Positions 33,271 through 42,228 are shown, counted from the stretch's first letter. The stretch is DNA of 43,702 bases from Komagataeibacter melomenusus (GCF_013155395.1 NZ_JABJWC010000031.1:1-43702); one strand, 5' to 3'. The notes: generated by a model from the letters alone, not told the origin. Made by a program: numbers and translations.

Positions 33271-34608
33271 ATGGCTGATCCATCACGATCTTCCATGAAC
33301 GCAACGGAGCAGGACATGCTCGGGCGCATCTATCGCAAGATGGATGTGCGTATCGTAACGATCCTGCTGGTTGCCTATCTTCTCGATTGTGTGGATCGGC
33401 TGAATATCGGGTTTGCGCAGAAGAACATTTCCGAACATCTGGGCATGAACAGCAGCGATTACGGCATGGCTGCGGGTATTTTCTTCATTGGTTATGTCCT
33501 GTTCGAAATTCCATCGAATCTGATGCTGCCGCGTGTGGGCGCGCGGCGTACGTTCGCGCGCATCATGGTCCTGTGGGGGGCGACGTCGGCCTGTATGGGG
33601 TTGTTACATGACAAGAACATGTTCTACGTCTTGCGCTTCATGCTCGGCATGTTCGAAGCCGGTTTCGCGCCTGCATGCATGTTCTACCTGGGCCTGTGGT
33701 ATCCGCCTTCACGGCTGGCTACCGTCCTTTCGGTGCAGCAGACCGCATCGCCCCTGGCCGGTGTCATGGCCGGGCCGCTTTCGGGGTGGCTGATCTCGTC
33801 GATGGATCATGTCGGCGGGGTGGATGGCTGGCGGTGGATGTTCATGCTGGAAGGGCTGCCGAGCATCATCATGGGAGTTGTGGTCTTCTTCATCCTGCCC
33901 GACCGCCCCGAAGATGCGCGCTGGCTGGATGACCGCGAACGCATGCTGCTGAAACGCGATAGCGCGCCGGCCCCTTCGGCGGTCTATTTTTCCAGTTTTC
34001 GGGCCGTGCTGCGCTCGCCCGTGATCTATGTGCTTTCCCTGGCTTATTTCTGCCTGATCTGCGGTATCTACACGGTCAATTTCTGGCTGCCCAACATCAT
34101 ACGCAATGCTGGCGTCCAGTCGGAACTACAGACCGGCCTGTTCTCGGCCATTCCCTACGCCGTGTGCACGATCGCGATCATCATATGGGCGCGCCGCTCC
34201 GACCGCACGGGTGAGCGCAGGCTGCACAGCACGCTGCCGGCAGCCTTCGGTGCGCTGGCCCTGTTCGTTACGGCGTTTGTGGGGGGCAGCCTGTTCCTGT
34301 CGCTTGTGGTCGTCTCCATTGCAATCTCGCTGATCTTTTCCGCCTACATCATCTTCTGGGCCGTGCCGTGCGAGATGCTCAAGGGCCCGGGTGCGGTTGG
34401 CGGCTTTGCGCTGGTCAATTCCATCGGGCTCATGGGCGGGTTCTGCAGTCCCATCATCATCGGTCACCTCACGAACTGGACCGGCACCCTTGCCGCGGGC
34501 CTTGTCTGCATGGGCCTGATCGTGGCCACCGGCAGCATTCTCCTGTTCGTGTCCGTGCCACGCGGGCCTGCCAGGCAGCACAAGCCGGTCACGGCCGTAG
34601 CCGCCTAG
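33271..34608 (+). CDS. MFS transporter, anion:cation symporter (ACS) type, copy 1
   Basis: About 445 aa from ATG 33271 (MADPSRSSMN); the frame is open from 33220. Twelve TM segments are visible. The N-terminal ACS signature is VRIVTILLVAYLLDCVDRLNIGFAQ with the essential D-R-x-N. GIFFIGYVLFEIPSNLMLPRVGARRTFARIM carries the loop motif, followed by RFMLGMFEAGFAPACMFYLGLWYP. Substrates in this family are organic anions such as tartrate, phthalate, galactonate or pantothenate. Convergent with rpiR and divergent from the TonB-dependent receptor, it may supply the inner-membrane step for the same compound. Confidence 0.92.
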   Translation: MADPSRSSMNATEQDMLGRIYRKMDVRIVTILLVAYLLDCVDRLNIGFAQKNISEHLGMNSSDYGMAAGIFFIGYVLFEIPSNLMLPRVGARRTFARIMVLWGATSACMGLLHDKNMFYVLRFMLGMFEAGFAPACMFYLGLWYPPSRLATVLSVQQTASPLAGVMAGPLSGWLISSMDHVGGVDGWRWMFMLEGLPSIIMGVVVFFILPDRPEDARWLDDRERMLLKRDSAPAPSAVYFSSFRAVLRSPVIYVLSLAYFCLICGIYTVNFWLPNIIRNAGVQSELQTGLFSAIPYAVCTIAIIIWARRSDRTGERRLHSTLPAAFGALALFVTAFVGGSLFLSLVVVSIAISLIFSAYIIFWAVPCEMLKGPGAVGGFALVNSIGLMGGFCSPIIIGHLTNWTGTLAAGLVCMGLIVATGSILLFVSVPRGPARQHKPVTAVAA

Positions 34609-34621
34609 GCACGCAGCAGGC

Positions 34622-34657
34622 CTGACTGTGGGCAGCCGTGCGCTGGCTGCCCGTCAG
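34622..34657. terminator. Hairpin between convergent MFS and RpiR genes
   Basis: GGGCAGCC (34630-34637) pairs with GGCTGCCC (34645-34652) around GTGCGCT. An outer CTGAC/GTCAG pair extends it (34623-34627 region with 34653-34657). The outer arm contains the RpiR stop codon. Probable bidirectional terminator without a T tract. Confidence 0.6.
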
Positions 34658-35541
34658 ACCGTGTTCGTGTTTTCAGATTCCCCGTGCAGGTTGTCCACCT
34701 GCCGGTACAGCATCTCGATACGGGCCAGGCGTTCGGTCGTTTCGGTACCCATCGCGCGTTCCACCATGGAGCATAGGGCATTGATGACGGTGGTGCCTGC
34801 GCTGTAGCTGTCAAAAATTCCGGGGCTGTCGCTGAAGGTCAGCAGGGATACGGTGACAAGACTGGCCAGCGGGGCGCTGTGCAGGTCGGTGACCAGAATG
34901 CTCTGCATGCCGATATTATTGGCCTCGAGCAGGATATTGCGCACCAGTTGCGGCTGCCGGCGAAACCCGACGACAATCAGCAGATCATCGGGCTGCATGG
35001 TAGCCACGTCATCACCGGCCGACATGCCGTTCTGGGCAATCAGCCGCACATCGGTCTTGAGCAGGACCAGCAGCGCGCGCATGTACAACGCCAGTGACGT
35101 GGAATTGCGGAAACCTGTGACCCAGATCCGCGGGGCGGCCACAATCATGCCGACGGCCTTGTGCATGGCGCGATCCGGAATTTTTTCCAGGGTATAGGTC
35201 AGGTTGCTGATATCAGCCTGGATATAGGCCGCGAGCGTGTTGTCCGACTGGCCACCGTTGCGCAGCCTTTCTTCCTGCCGCAGGGAAGGCGGCGCCCAGT
35301 TGACCTGCGCGCGGGCCTGCGCGCGGGCCGCCGTGTAGCTCTCATATCCCAGCCGCTTGAACAGCCGTGCCGCTGTGGCGTTTGAAACCTGTGCCCGTTC
35401 AGCCAGCTCATTTGCGGCGTAGCTTGAAATGTCGCCATGCAGTTCACGGATTACGGTCGCGAGCCTGCGTTCCCCCGGGGTGAGGTGTTCCAGCGCATCC
35501 ATGATCCGCTGGTTGAGCGAACTGCTTTTTTTCTGGTTCAA
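34654..35541 (-). CDS. MurR/RpiR-family transcriptional regulator with SIS domain
   Basis: A 295-aa protein. The N-terminal HTH_6 domain covers LNQRIMDALEHLTPGERRLATVIRELHGDISSYAANELAERAQVSNATAARLFKRLGY. The SIS domain (about residues 130-265) has IWVTGFRNSTSLALYMRALL and DDLLIVVGFRRQPQLVRNIL. SIS domains usually sense phosphosugars, but RpiR proteins beside hydantoin/carbamoyl-amino-acid genes are known in proteobacteria. The start is TTG 35541 with AAGG about 9 nt upstream. It is divergent from the dpaL block, which it most likely controls. Confidence 0.88.
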   Translation of the reverse strand: MNQKKSSSLNQRIMDALEHLTPGERRLATVIRELHGDISSYAANELAERAQVSNATAARLFKRLGYESYTAARAQARAQVNWAPPSLRQEERLRNGGQSDNTLAAYIQADISNLTYTLEKIPDRAMHKAVGMIVAAPRIWVTGFRNSTSLALYMRALLVLLKTDVRLIAQNGMSAGDDVATMQPDDLLIVVGFRRQPQLVRNILLEANNIGMQSILVTDLHSAPLASLVTVSLLTFSDSPGIFDSYSAGTTVINALCSMVERAMGTETTERLARIEMLYRQVDNLHGESENTNTV

Positions 35542-35561
35542 AAAATTATGCCTTTCCTTTG

Positions 35562-35597
35562 TGAAAAGATTTTTTCATAATAGCACGATAATGAAAA
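35562..35597. promoter_or_regulatory. Operator-like dyads between rpiR-type gene and dpaL
   Basis: TGAAAA-GATT-TTTTCA (35562-35577) is a perfect 6-bp-arm dyad 21 bp in front of the regulator start. A second, overlapping symmetry pairs TTTTCAT (35572-35578) with ATGAAAA (35591-35597). The 134-bp divergent gap therefore holds three half-sites of TGAAAA type, a plausible binding region for the RpiR protein. Confidence 0.5.
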
Positions 35598-35675
35598 TCG
35601 TACGCGGTTTCACGGGTAACCCTACTCTTGTCACAGGAGTTACCGTGTTGTCCGTCTTTAAGGGAACTGAAAATC

Positions 35676-36887
35676 GTGACTGATCCGTATGCGGGCATGG
35701 TTATTGATGCGCATCATGCTGGCCAGCGTGGGGCGGGTGGTTACCCGGCTACACTGGCAAAGGCCCTGAACCGTCATTTTACGGCTGATGCCCTTGCCAT
35801 TATTTCGCAGTGGCCCGGTTACAGGCCAACCCCGCTGCTGGCGCTGTCCGCCATGGCGGTCGATGCGGGTGTGGGCAGCGTGCTGTACAAGCATGAAGCC
35901 GGTCGGTTCGGTCTGGGCAGCTTCAAGGCGCTGGGGGGAGGGTATGCGGTTTTTCGTCTTCTTGCCCAGCGAATCGAGGAAGAAACCGGCCACGTGCCGC
36001 AGGTGGCGGACCTGCTTGCCGGGCGTTACCGCGACATCACCCAGAAGGTGACCGTAACCTGCGCGACCGATGGCAACCATGGCCGTTCGGTTGCGTGGGG
36101 GGCTTCGCTTTTTGGCTGCAACAGCGTGATTTTCGTGCATGGTACGGTCACCCGCCAGCGGGCAGAGGAAATCGCCCGCCTGGGTGCCAGAATCGTACGT
36201 GATCCGGGCAATTATGATGATGCCGTGCGCGCCGCCAATGCAGCAGGCGAAGCGAATGGATGGCTGGTGGTCTCCGATACATCCTATGAAGGATACATGA
36301 CCGTGCCACTGGATGTGATGCGCGGTTACGGCGTGCTGCTGCATGAAACGCTGGAGCAGCTGGGCAGCACGCGGCCCACGCATGTTTTCCTGCAGGGCGG
36401 CGTGGGCGGGTTTGCCGCCGCCATCATTTCCGGCCTGTGGGAACATTACGGGGCGAACTGCCCGCGCATCATCATTGTCGAGCCTGAAAACGCAGCCTGC
36501 CTGCTGCTGAGTGCGCGCAATGGCCGCCCGAGTGTTGTCAGCGGCCTGCATGACACGATCATGGCCGGTCTGGCCTGTGGCGAGCCCTCCCTCGTGGCGT
36601 GGCCGTATGTGGAGGGGGCGGTTTCCGACTATCTCGCCATCCCCGATGAGGCCGTGCGCGTTGCCATCCGGCAGCTGGCGCAGGGTAGCGGGCAGCCGCC
36701 CGTTATTGCGGGGGAAAGCGGGGCCGCGGGCCTGGCTGGCCTGCTCGTGGCCGCAGCCGATGGAACGATGCGCCAGGCGCTGGGGCTGGATGGTCAGTCC
36801 TGCGTGCTGCTGGTCGGCACGGAAGGAGCGACGGACGTGCAGATGTGGGAAAGCATAACCGGCCGTAAACTGGAACAGCCCGCATGA
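35676..36887 (+). CDS. dpaL: 2,3-diaminopropionate ammonia-lyase
   Basis: A 403-aa fold-II PLP enzyme converting D- or L-2,3-diaminopropionate to pyruvate and two ammonia. Lys84 in GRFGLGSFKALGGGYAV is the PLP lysine of this family. CATDGNHGRSVAWGA and VVSDTSYEGY carry the conserved Asp residues, and FLQGGVGGFAAAI and AGESGAAGLAG are further family blocks. The start GTG 35676 has AAGGGA 10 nt upstream and gives the expected length; the frame is open to 35628. The stop overlaps the next ATG (ATGA, 36884-36887), so it is coupled to the carbamoylase gene. E. coli ygeX has a similar neighbourhood (ygeW, ygeY, hyuA). Confidence 0.93.
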   Translation: MTDPYAGMVIDAHHAGQRGAGGYPATLAKALNRHFTADALAIISQWPGYRPTPLLALSAMAVDAGVGSVLYKHEAGRFGLGSFKALGGGYAVFRLLAQRIEEETGHVPQVADLLAGRYRDITQKVTVTCATDGNHGRSVAWGASLFGCNSVIFVHGTVTRQRAEEIARLGARIVRDPGNYDDAVRAANAAGEANGWLVVSDTSYEGYMTVPLDVMRGYGVLLHETLEQLGSTRPTHVFLQGGVGGFAAAIISGLWEHYGANCPRIIIVEPENAACLLLSARNGRPSVVSGLHDTIMAGLACGEPSLVAWPYVEGAVSDYLAIPDEAVRVAIRQLAQGSGQPPVIAGESGAAGLAGLLVAAADGTMRQALGLDGQSCVLLVGTEGATDVQMWESITGRKLEQPA

Positions 36888-38116
36888 CGGCGCCCACACT
36901 CCAGGTCAACCCGACCCGCCTGCTGCAGCGTATCGCCAGCCTTGGTGCCTGTGGCGCCCTGTCGGGGGGCGGGGTCTCCCGCCTTGCGCTGACGGATGCG
37001 GATGCACAGGGGCGCGCCGAACTGCTGCGTCAGATGCGTGAACTGGACATGGAGATCCGGATCGACCCTGTCGGCAACATCTTCGGCATCCATGCGGGTG
37101 TCGAGGATGCGGTTGTCATGATGGGATCGCATATCGACACGGTCTCGACCGGCGGGTTGTATGACGGGACGCTGGGCGTCATTGCCGGGCTGGAGGTCGT
37201 GGCATGCCTGAAGGATGCGGGCATCCGCCCGCGCCACCCCGTGGTGGTCGCCGCCTTTACCAATGAGGAAGGCGCGCGCTACGCGCCCGACATGCTGGGC
37301 AGCCTGGTCTATTCCGGTGTGATGGATGTGCAGGATGCCTACCGCATAACGGGATGCGACGGCTCGGTCCTGGGCGAGGAACTGCGCCGGATCGGCTATT
37401 GCGGCATGCAGTCCGGGCCGCAGGCCATCCATGCCTATGTGGAACTGCATATCGAGCAGGGACCGGTGCTGGAAGACCGGGGCCTCAATATCGGTATCGT
37501 CACCGGGGTGCAGGGTATTTCATGGACCGAAATCACGGTGGAGGGGCGCTCGGCGCATGCCGGCACCACGCCAATGCGGCTGCGGCATGATGCGGGGCTG
37601 GCCGCAGCGTACATCACCATGGGCCTGTCCGACATGGTGGCCCGCATGGGGCCAGAGCAGCTTGCAACTGTTGGCGCACTGAGCCTTGCCCCCAATCTGG
37701 TCAATGTGGTCGCCAGTCGCGCGGTCATGACGGTTGATCTGCGCAACCCCGACAACACCGCATTGTGCGCGGCTGAATCCACGCTGGCAAAACTGATGGG
37801 CGAAGCCGCAACCCGTTACGGCGTGAACGTGTCGCACCGCACCCTTGCCCGTTTTGAACCGGTGCCCTTCACGTCCACCCTTGTCGATACCATCGAGGCA
37901 ACAGCCCGCAAGATGGATCTGAGCTGCATGCGGCTGTATTCCGGTGCGGGTCACGATGCCCAGATGATTGCCCCCATCGCCCCCACCGCCATGATTTTCG
38001 TGCCCAGTGTTGCGGGGATCAGCCACAATATCCGTGAATACACCCATCCAGACGACATAATGAATGGGGCCAATCTCTTGCTGCGTGTTGTCACAGATCA
38101 GGCAGGCATTGCCTGA
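36884..38116 (+). CDS. Zn-dependent N-carbamoyl-amino-acid hydrolase / allantoate amidohydrolase family (M20)
   Basis: A 410-aa hydantoinase/carbamoylase-family amidase. Metal and catalytic residues are His83 (MMGSHIDTVSTGG), Asp94 (LYDGTLGV), Glu128-Glu129 (FTNEEGARY), His189 (VELHIEQGP) and the C-terminal His in GISHNIREYTHPDDI. The dimerisation domain begins at about TEITVEGRSAHAGTTPM. Members hydrolyse N-carbamoyl L-amino acids, allantoate, ureidoglycine or beta-ureido acids; sequence reading does not decide which. The coupling to dpaL suggests it makes a diamino acid from a ureido compound. Cytoplasmic. Confidence 0.9.
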   Translation: MTAPTLQVNPTRLLQRIASLGACGALSGGGVSRLALTDADAQGRAELLRQMRELDMEIRIDPVGNIFGIHAGVEDAVVMMGSHIDTVSTGGLYDGTLGVIAGLEVVACLKDAGIRPRHPVVVAAFTNEEGARYAPDMLGSLVYSGVMDVQDAYRITGCDGSVLGEELRRIGYCGMQSGPQAIHAYVELHIEQGPVLEDRGLNIGIVTGVQGISWTEITVEGRSAHAGTTPMRLRHDAGLAAAYITMGLSDMVARMGPEQLATVGALSLAPNLVNVVASRAVMTVDLRNPDNTALCAAESTLAKLMGEAATRYGVNVSHRTLARFEPVPFTSTLVDTIEATARKMDLSCMRLYSGAGHDAQMIAPIAPTAMIFVPSVAGISHNIREYTHPDDIMNGANLLLRVVTDQAGIA

Positions 38117-38134
38117 AGCCGGAAAGATAGAGTG

Positions 38135-39040
38135 ATGTCCAGAGAAATTATTGTGGCAGCGGCCCAGATGGGGCCGATCGCACGCCACGAGACACGTACC
38201 CAGGTTGTCGTTCGCATGCTTGCCCTGCTTGAAAAGGCGGCAAGGCGTGGGGCCAACCTTGTGGTGTATCCCGAACTGACGCTTACCACGTTCTTTCCGC
38301 GCTGGTTCATGGCTGACCAGGCTGAAATCGATACGTTCTTTGAAACGGAAATGCCCTCGGCTGAAGTGGCGCCCCTGTTTGCCCGCGCGCGTGAACTCGG
38401 CATCGCCATGAACTTTGGTTATGCCGAAAAAACGGTGATCGATGGCACGATGCGCCGTTTCAATACCGCCATACTGGTGGATCAGGACGGCAATATCTGC
38501 CTGAAATACCATAAGATTCATTTGCCCGGCCACCCCGAGCACGAACCCTGGCGGCAGTTCCAGCATCTGGAAAAGCGCTATTTCGAACTGGGGGAAGCAC
38601 CTTACGGCTGCGCTGACGTGCTGGGGGGCAAGATGTCCATGGCGATCTGTAACGACCGCCGCTGGCCCGAAACATACCGCGAGGTCAGCCTGCGCGGCGC
38701 CGAAATGCTGTTGATCGGCTATAATACGCCACTGCATTATCCGCTGGCGCCCGAGCACGATCATCTCCAGTCCTTCCATAACCACCTGTGCATGCAGGCG
38801 GGCGCGTACCAGAATGGCCTGTGGGTTGTAGCCGTAGGCAAGGCCGGGACTGAGGAAGGTGTCGCGATGCTGGGGCAGAGCTGCATCATTGCCCCCACGG
38901 GTGAAATCGTGGCGCTGGCCAGCACCACCGGCGATGAGGTCGTAACGGCATGTTGTGATCTTGATCGCTGCCAGGAATTGCGTGAAAATATCTTCAACTT
39001 TTCAAAGAACAGGCGCCCCGACATGTACACCGCGATATGA
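38135..39040 (+). CDS. N-carbamoyl-D-amino-acid hydrolase (nitrilase superfamily)
   Basis: A 301-aa protein that lines up along its whole length with the Agrobacterium D-carbamoylase. The catalytic triad is exactly conserved, Glu47 (VVYPELTLTTFFPRW), Lys127 (YHKIHLPGH) and Cys172 (MAICNDRRWPE). QHLEKRYFELG and SFHNHLCMQAGAYQNG are typical of this subgroup. It releases a D-amino acid, CO2 and ammonia from N-carbamoyl-D-amino acids. ATG 38135 is preferred to GTG 38132; GGAAAG lies upstream. It follows the M20 carbamoylase by 18 bp, so the operon can treat both enantiomers. Confidence 0.94.
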   Translation: MSREIIVAAAQMGPIARHETRTQVVVRMLALLEKAARRGANLVVYPELTLTTFFPRWFMADQAEIDTFFETEMPSAEVAPLFARARELGIAMNFGYAEKTVIDGTMRRFNTAILVDQDGNICLKYHKIHLPGHPEHEPWRQFQHLEKRYFELGEAPYGCADVLGGKMSMAICNDRRWPETYREVSLRGAEMLLIGYNTPLHYPLAPEHDHLQSFHNHLCMQAGAYQNGLWVVAVGKAGTEEGVAMLGQSCIIAPTGEIVALASTTGDEVVTACCDLDRCQELRENIFNFSKNRRPDMYTAI

Positions 39041-39326
39041 TTTATGAGAGAATATTCTTTTCTGTTTCATAGAGAGAAATAAGCTTTCATATCCATCCGC
39101 GCTGCCGGTCCGGGCTCAGCAGGCAAAATATATTTGTTTGCATGTCAAAATAACATGCTGTTATGGTTTACCCGTTCCGGTGTGGTGGCCTGTATACAGG
39201 CCTGCATTACGGAACTTGTGTCTATTTTTTCTATCGTTTGTTTCGTATTGTATGCATGTATATGGGTCCGATATTTATTAACGTAAATATCGTTCCCGCT
39301 GTTTATGGGGCGCGGAAAGAAAAGTC
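39041..39326 (+). promoter_or_regulatory. Control region of the amidase block with three dyads
   Basis: This 286-bp gap contains GCATGT-N7-ACATGC (39140-39158), the perfect palindrome GGCCTGTATACAGGCC (39187-39202) and CGATATTTA-N6-TAAATATCG (39269-39292, perfect 9-bp arms) ending 34 bp before the amidase ATG. No coding signal is present. The density of symmetric sites suggests a separately regulated promoter for the amidase, flavoenzyme and permease genes. Confidence 0.6.
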
Positions 39327-40817
39327 ATGACCAGTCTGTGTGATGTATCGGCAATAGGGCTCTGTCAGATGTTGCGGGCGCGTGATGTTTCCGCCCATGA
39401 GGTCCTGGATTCCTGCCTTGAGCGGATCGAGGACATCAATCCCGCCATCAATGCCATTGTCGCCATGGATGTACAGGCCGCCCGTACCCAGGCGGACCAC
39501 GCTGACCAGGCCCTACGGGCCGGGGAGGATGTCGGGCCGTTATGCGGGCTGCCTGTGGGCATCAAGGATACGCACGTCACCGCCCATCTGCGCACGACCT
39601 TCGGCAGCCCCATCTATGCCAATTACGTGCCGGAGCATGATCAGGGCATTGTGCGCCGCCTGCGTGCCGCAGGGGCGGTCATTGTTGGCAAGACCAACAC
39701 GCCGGAATGGGCGGCAGGCGCCAATAGCCGCAACCCCGTATATGGCGCGACGGGCAACCCGTTCAATCCTCTGCTTTCCGCCGCCGGGTCGTCTGGCGGT
39801 TCGGGTGCGGCGCTCGCCTGCGGCATGCTGCCCCTGTGCACGGGGTCTGATACGGGTGGCAGCCTGCGCAACCCGGCGGCCTTCAACGGCATCGTCGGCA
39901 TGCGCCCATCTCCCGGGCTGGTGGCGAATGAGCGGCGGCCACAGGGCTGGTTCCCGCTTTCGGTTGACGGGCCGATGGCACGCAACGTGGCGGATACGGC
40001 GCTCATGCTGTCCGTCATCGCCAGTGACTCCTGCGAAGATCCGCTTGCCTATACCCTGCCGACCGGGGCCGTGCGCGCCGTGCCGCAGGACTACACCCCG
40101 ACCGAGCCCGCCTGCACCGGCAGGCTGCGCCTTGCCGTGACCGAGGATTTTGGCTTCGCGCCCACCGAAAATCTTGTCAGGCGGGCCTTTCGGGCCAGGG
40201 TGCCAGCCATTGCCGCCCTGTTTGGCAGCATGACGCAGGCGCATCCTGACTGCACGCAGGCTGATGAGGTGTTCAGCATCCAGCGGGCCTCCATGTTCCT
40301 TTCGGCGCATCATGAGCGTTATGTCAGCCACTTCGAGCAGATTGGCCCCAATATTCGTGCCAATATTGAAGAAGGGCTTCAATATACCCTGCACGACCAG
40401 GCCCGCGCGGCGGTTCTCCAGACCCGTATCTATCGTTCCTATCAGGCGTTTTTCCGCGATCATGACATCCTGATCAGTCCCGCCATCACCTTGTCTCCCC
40501 GGCCCTGGACGGAACTGTACCCTGCCGAGATCGATGGCAGGAAAACGCGCAGTTATTATCACTGGCTGGCGCTGGCCTATGCGGTGACCCTGTCCGGGCA
40601 CCCTGCCATCAGCATCCCCGTGGGGCTTGATGAGGCAGGCATGCCGTTCGGGCTGCAGATTGTCGCGCCCCGGGGCGGGGATGCGCTGCTGATGCAGGTT
40701 GCCCTTGCCGTGGAGCAGGCGCTGGCATCCGATCCGGCGCTGTGCCGCCCGCTGCCGGATCTTGATGCGCTGCGCAAGGCGCCGCCCATCGCGCAGTATC
40801 CCGGTTTTTTCGGGTAG
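39327..40817 (+). CDS. Amidase-signature family amidase
   Basis: A 496-aa enzyme with the complete Ser-cisSer-Lys triad: Lys80 (GLPVGIKDTH), cis-Ser155 (AAGSSGGSGAA) and nucleophile Ser179 (GSDTGGSLRNPA), with the usual 24-residue Ser-Ser distance. The C-terminal SGHPAISIPVGLDEAGMPFGLQIVAP is also standard. It hydrolyses a carboxamide to acid plus ammonia; relatives act on amino-acid amides, allophanate or indoleacetamide, and the substrate here is not readable. ATG 39327 follows GGAAAG. It starts a second transcription unit with the flavoenzyme and permease. Confidence 0.92.
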   Translation: MTSLCDVSAIGLCQMLRARDVSAHEVLDSCLERIEDINPAINAIVAMDVQAARTQADHADQALRAGEDVGPLCGLPVGIKDTHVTAHLRTTFGSPIYANYVPEHDQGIVRRLRAAGAVIVGKTNTPEWAAGANSRNPVYGATGNPFNPLLSAAGSSGGSGAALACGMLPLCTGSDTGGSLRNPAAFNGIVGMRPSPGLVANERRPQGWFPLSVDGPMARNVADTALMLSVIASDSCEDPLAYTLPTGAVRAVPQDYTPTEPACTGRLRLAVTEDFGFAPTENLVRRAFRARVPAIAALFGSMTQAHPDCTQADEVFSIQRASMFLSAHHERYVSHFEQIGPNIRANIEEGLQYTLHDQARAAVLQTRIYRSYQAFFRDHDILISPAITLSPRPWTELYPAEIDGRKTRSYYHWLALAYAVTLSGHPAISIPVGLDEAGMPFGLQIVAPRGGDALLMQVALAVEQALASDPALCRPLPDLDALRKAPPIAQYPGFFG

Positions 40818-40910
40818 CGGCTGCGCAGGATCACCCATCCATCAGGCACGCCTTACGTCAACATATAATGGGGCCACGACCGCCGGGGTGGTGGCACGAA
40901 CGGAACAGGA

Positions 40911-42167
40911 ATGATGCAGGCATCGGTAATCGTTTTGGGTGCGGGCATGGTCGGAACCAGCACGGCCTACCACCTGCGCCAGCAGGGGCTGGAGGTCGTT
41001 CTGGTCGATGCCAGGCAGCCCGGGCTGGAAACATCGTACGGCAACGCAGGTGTCATCCAGCGCGAGGCGGTGGAGCCCTATCCGTTCCCCCGTTCCGTGG
41101 GCAAGCTGCTCAGGGTGGGACTGGGGCTGGACAATACGGTTCATTACACGCCATCGGCCCTGCCGGGTCTTGCCTCGCGCCTGCTGCGGTACTGGTGGAA
41201 TTCACGTCCGTCGGCTTATGGCCATATTGCCAGCGCCTATTCCGCCCTGATCCGGCATGCGCTCGACGAGCACCTTCCCATGATCGAGCGCGCGGGCGCA
41301 TCTGAGCAGATCGTCAGGGATACGGGCATGTACATCATGTACCGTTCCGCGCGTGAACTGCAGGCTGAAGCCACGATTGCGCGGCAGAAGGCAGAGCAGT
41401 ATGGCCTGAAGCTTGATGTGCTGAACGGGGCGGAACTGACGTTGGCGCAACCCATGCTCAGGGGCACCATGGCGGGGGCGCTGCACTGGCGTGATCCGTG
41501 GAGCATTCACGGCCCCGGCCGACTGGTGGGCCGGTATGCGGAACTGTTCGGGCGCGATGGCGGCCACTTTGGCATTGGCCATGCCCAGACCCTGCGCCCG
41601 AACGGGGCGGGCTGGCAGATCAATACGGCGGATGGCGTGGTGCAGGCCGAGCATGTGGTGATTGCGCTGGGCCCCTGGGCGCGCGAGGCCCTGCTGCCAT
41701 TTGGGTATGATGTGCCGCTTTTCGCCAAGCGGGGCTACCACCGTGAATTTGCCGAGGTGAAGAACTGCCCCGATGCCCCGATGCTCGATACCCATACCGG
41801 CACCATGCTGGCCCCGATGGGCGATGGCGTGCTGCGGGTGACCACGGGGGCGGATTTTTCACGTTTCGGCGCGCCGCCTGCCCTGCGGCAACTAACCCGT
41901 TGCTGCCGGCATGCCGGTGAATTGCTTGACCTTGAGGGCAGCCGCCCCAATGGCGGGCCATGGCTGGGTAACCGGCCCTGCATGCCCGACATGCTGCCCG
42001 TTATCGGGCCTGCGCCCCGGCACAAGGGCATGTGGTTCCATTTTGGCCATGGCCACCAGGGCATTACGCTTGGCCCGGTAACAGGGCGCATGCTGGCTGA
42101 ACGCATTGCGGGCAAGACATCTTTCATCAACATGACGCCTTACCTGCCTGACCGCCTGGGCCTGTAA
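40911..42167 (+). CDS. FAD-dependent D-amino-acid dehydrogenase/oxidase (DadA-like)
   Basis: A 418-aa DAO-family flavoprotein. The dinucleotide-binding motif is VIVLGAGMVGTSTAYHLRQQG, with Glu/Asp-type ribose contact VVLVDARQPG. DadA-like blocks are ETSYGNAGVIQ, GMYIMYRS, RDPWSIHGPGRLVGRY, ALGPWAREAL, KRGYHREF and the C-terminal GLEG-like PDMLPVIGPAPRHKGMWFHFGHGHQGITLGP. It would deaminate a D-amino acid to the 2-oxo acid, passing electrons to the respiratory chain or oxygen. Starts at ATG 40911 or 40914. It follows the amidase by 93 bp and fits as the step after D-carbamoylase or amidase. Confidence 0.9.
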   Translation: MMQASVIVLGAGMVGTSTAYHLRQQGLEVVLVDARQPGLETSYGNAGVIQREAVEPYPFPRSVGKLLRVGLGLDNTVHYTPSALPGLASRLLRYWWNSRPSAYGHIASAYSALIRHALDEHLPMIERAGASEQIVRDTGMYIMYRSARELQAEATIARQKAEQYGLKLDVLNGAELTLAQPMLRGTMAGALHWRDPWSIHGPGRLVGRYAELFGRDGGHFGIGHAQTLRPNGAGWQINTADGVVQAEHVVIALGPWAREALLPFGYDVPLFAKRGYHREFAEVKNCPDAPMLDTHTGTMLAPMGDGVLRVTTGADFSRFGAPPALRQLTRCCRHAGELLDLEGSRPNGGPWLGNRPCMPDMLPVIGPAPRHKGMWFHFGHGHQGITLGPVTGRMLAERIAGKTSFINMTPYLPDRLGL

Positions 42168-42228
42168 CCGCAGGCCGGGCGCGAACACAGCCGCTTTGTG
42201 CCGTTACTGATATGAAATGGGATCCGTG

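Noticed and set aside
35658-36899. Long minus-strand frame opposite dpaL (413 codons)
   Set aside because: Shadow of a high-GC gene; the plus strand encodes a clear PLP enzyme with all motifs.
37520-38785. Long minus-strand frame opposite the carbamoylase genes
   Set aside because: Composition is unlike a protein and it covers two well-supported plus-strand genes.
39540-40838. 432-codon minus-strand frame opposite the amidase
   Set aside because: Shadow frame; the amidase triad on the plus strand is complete.
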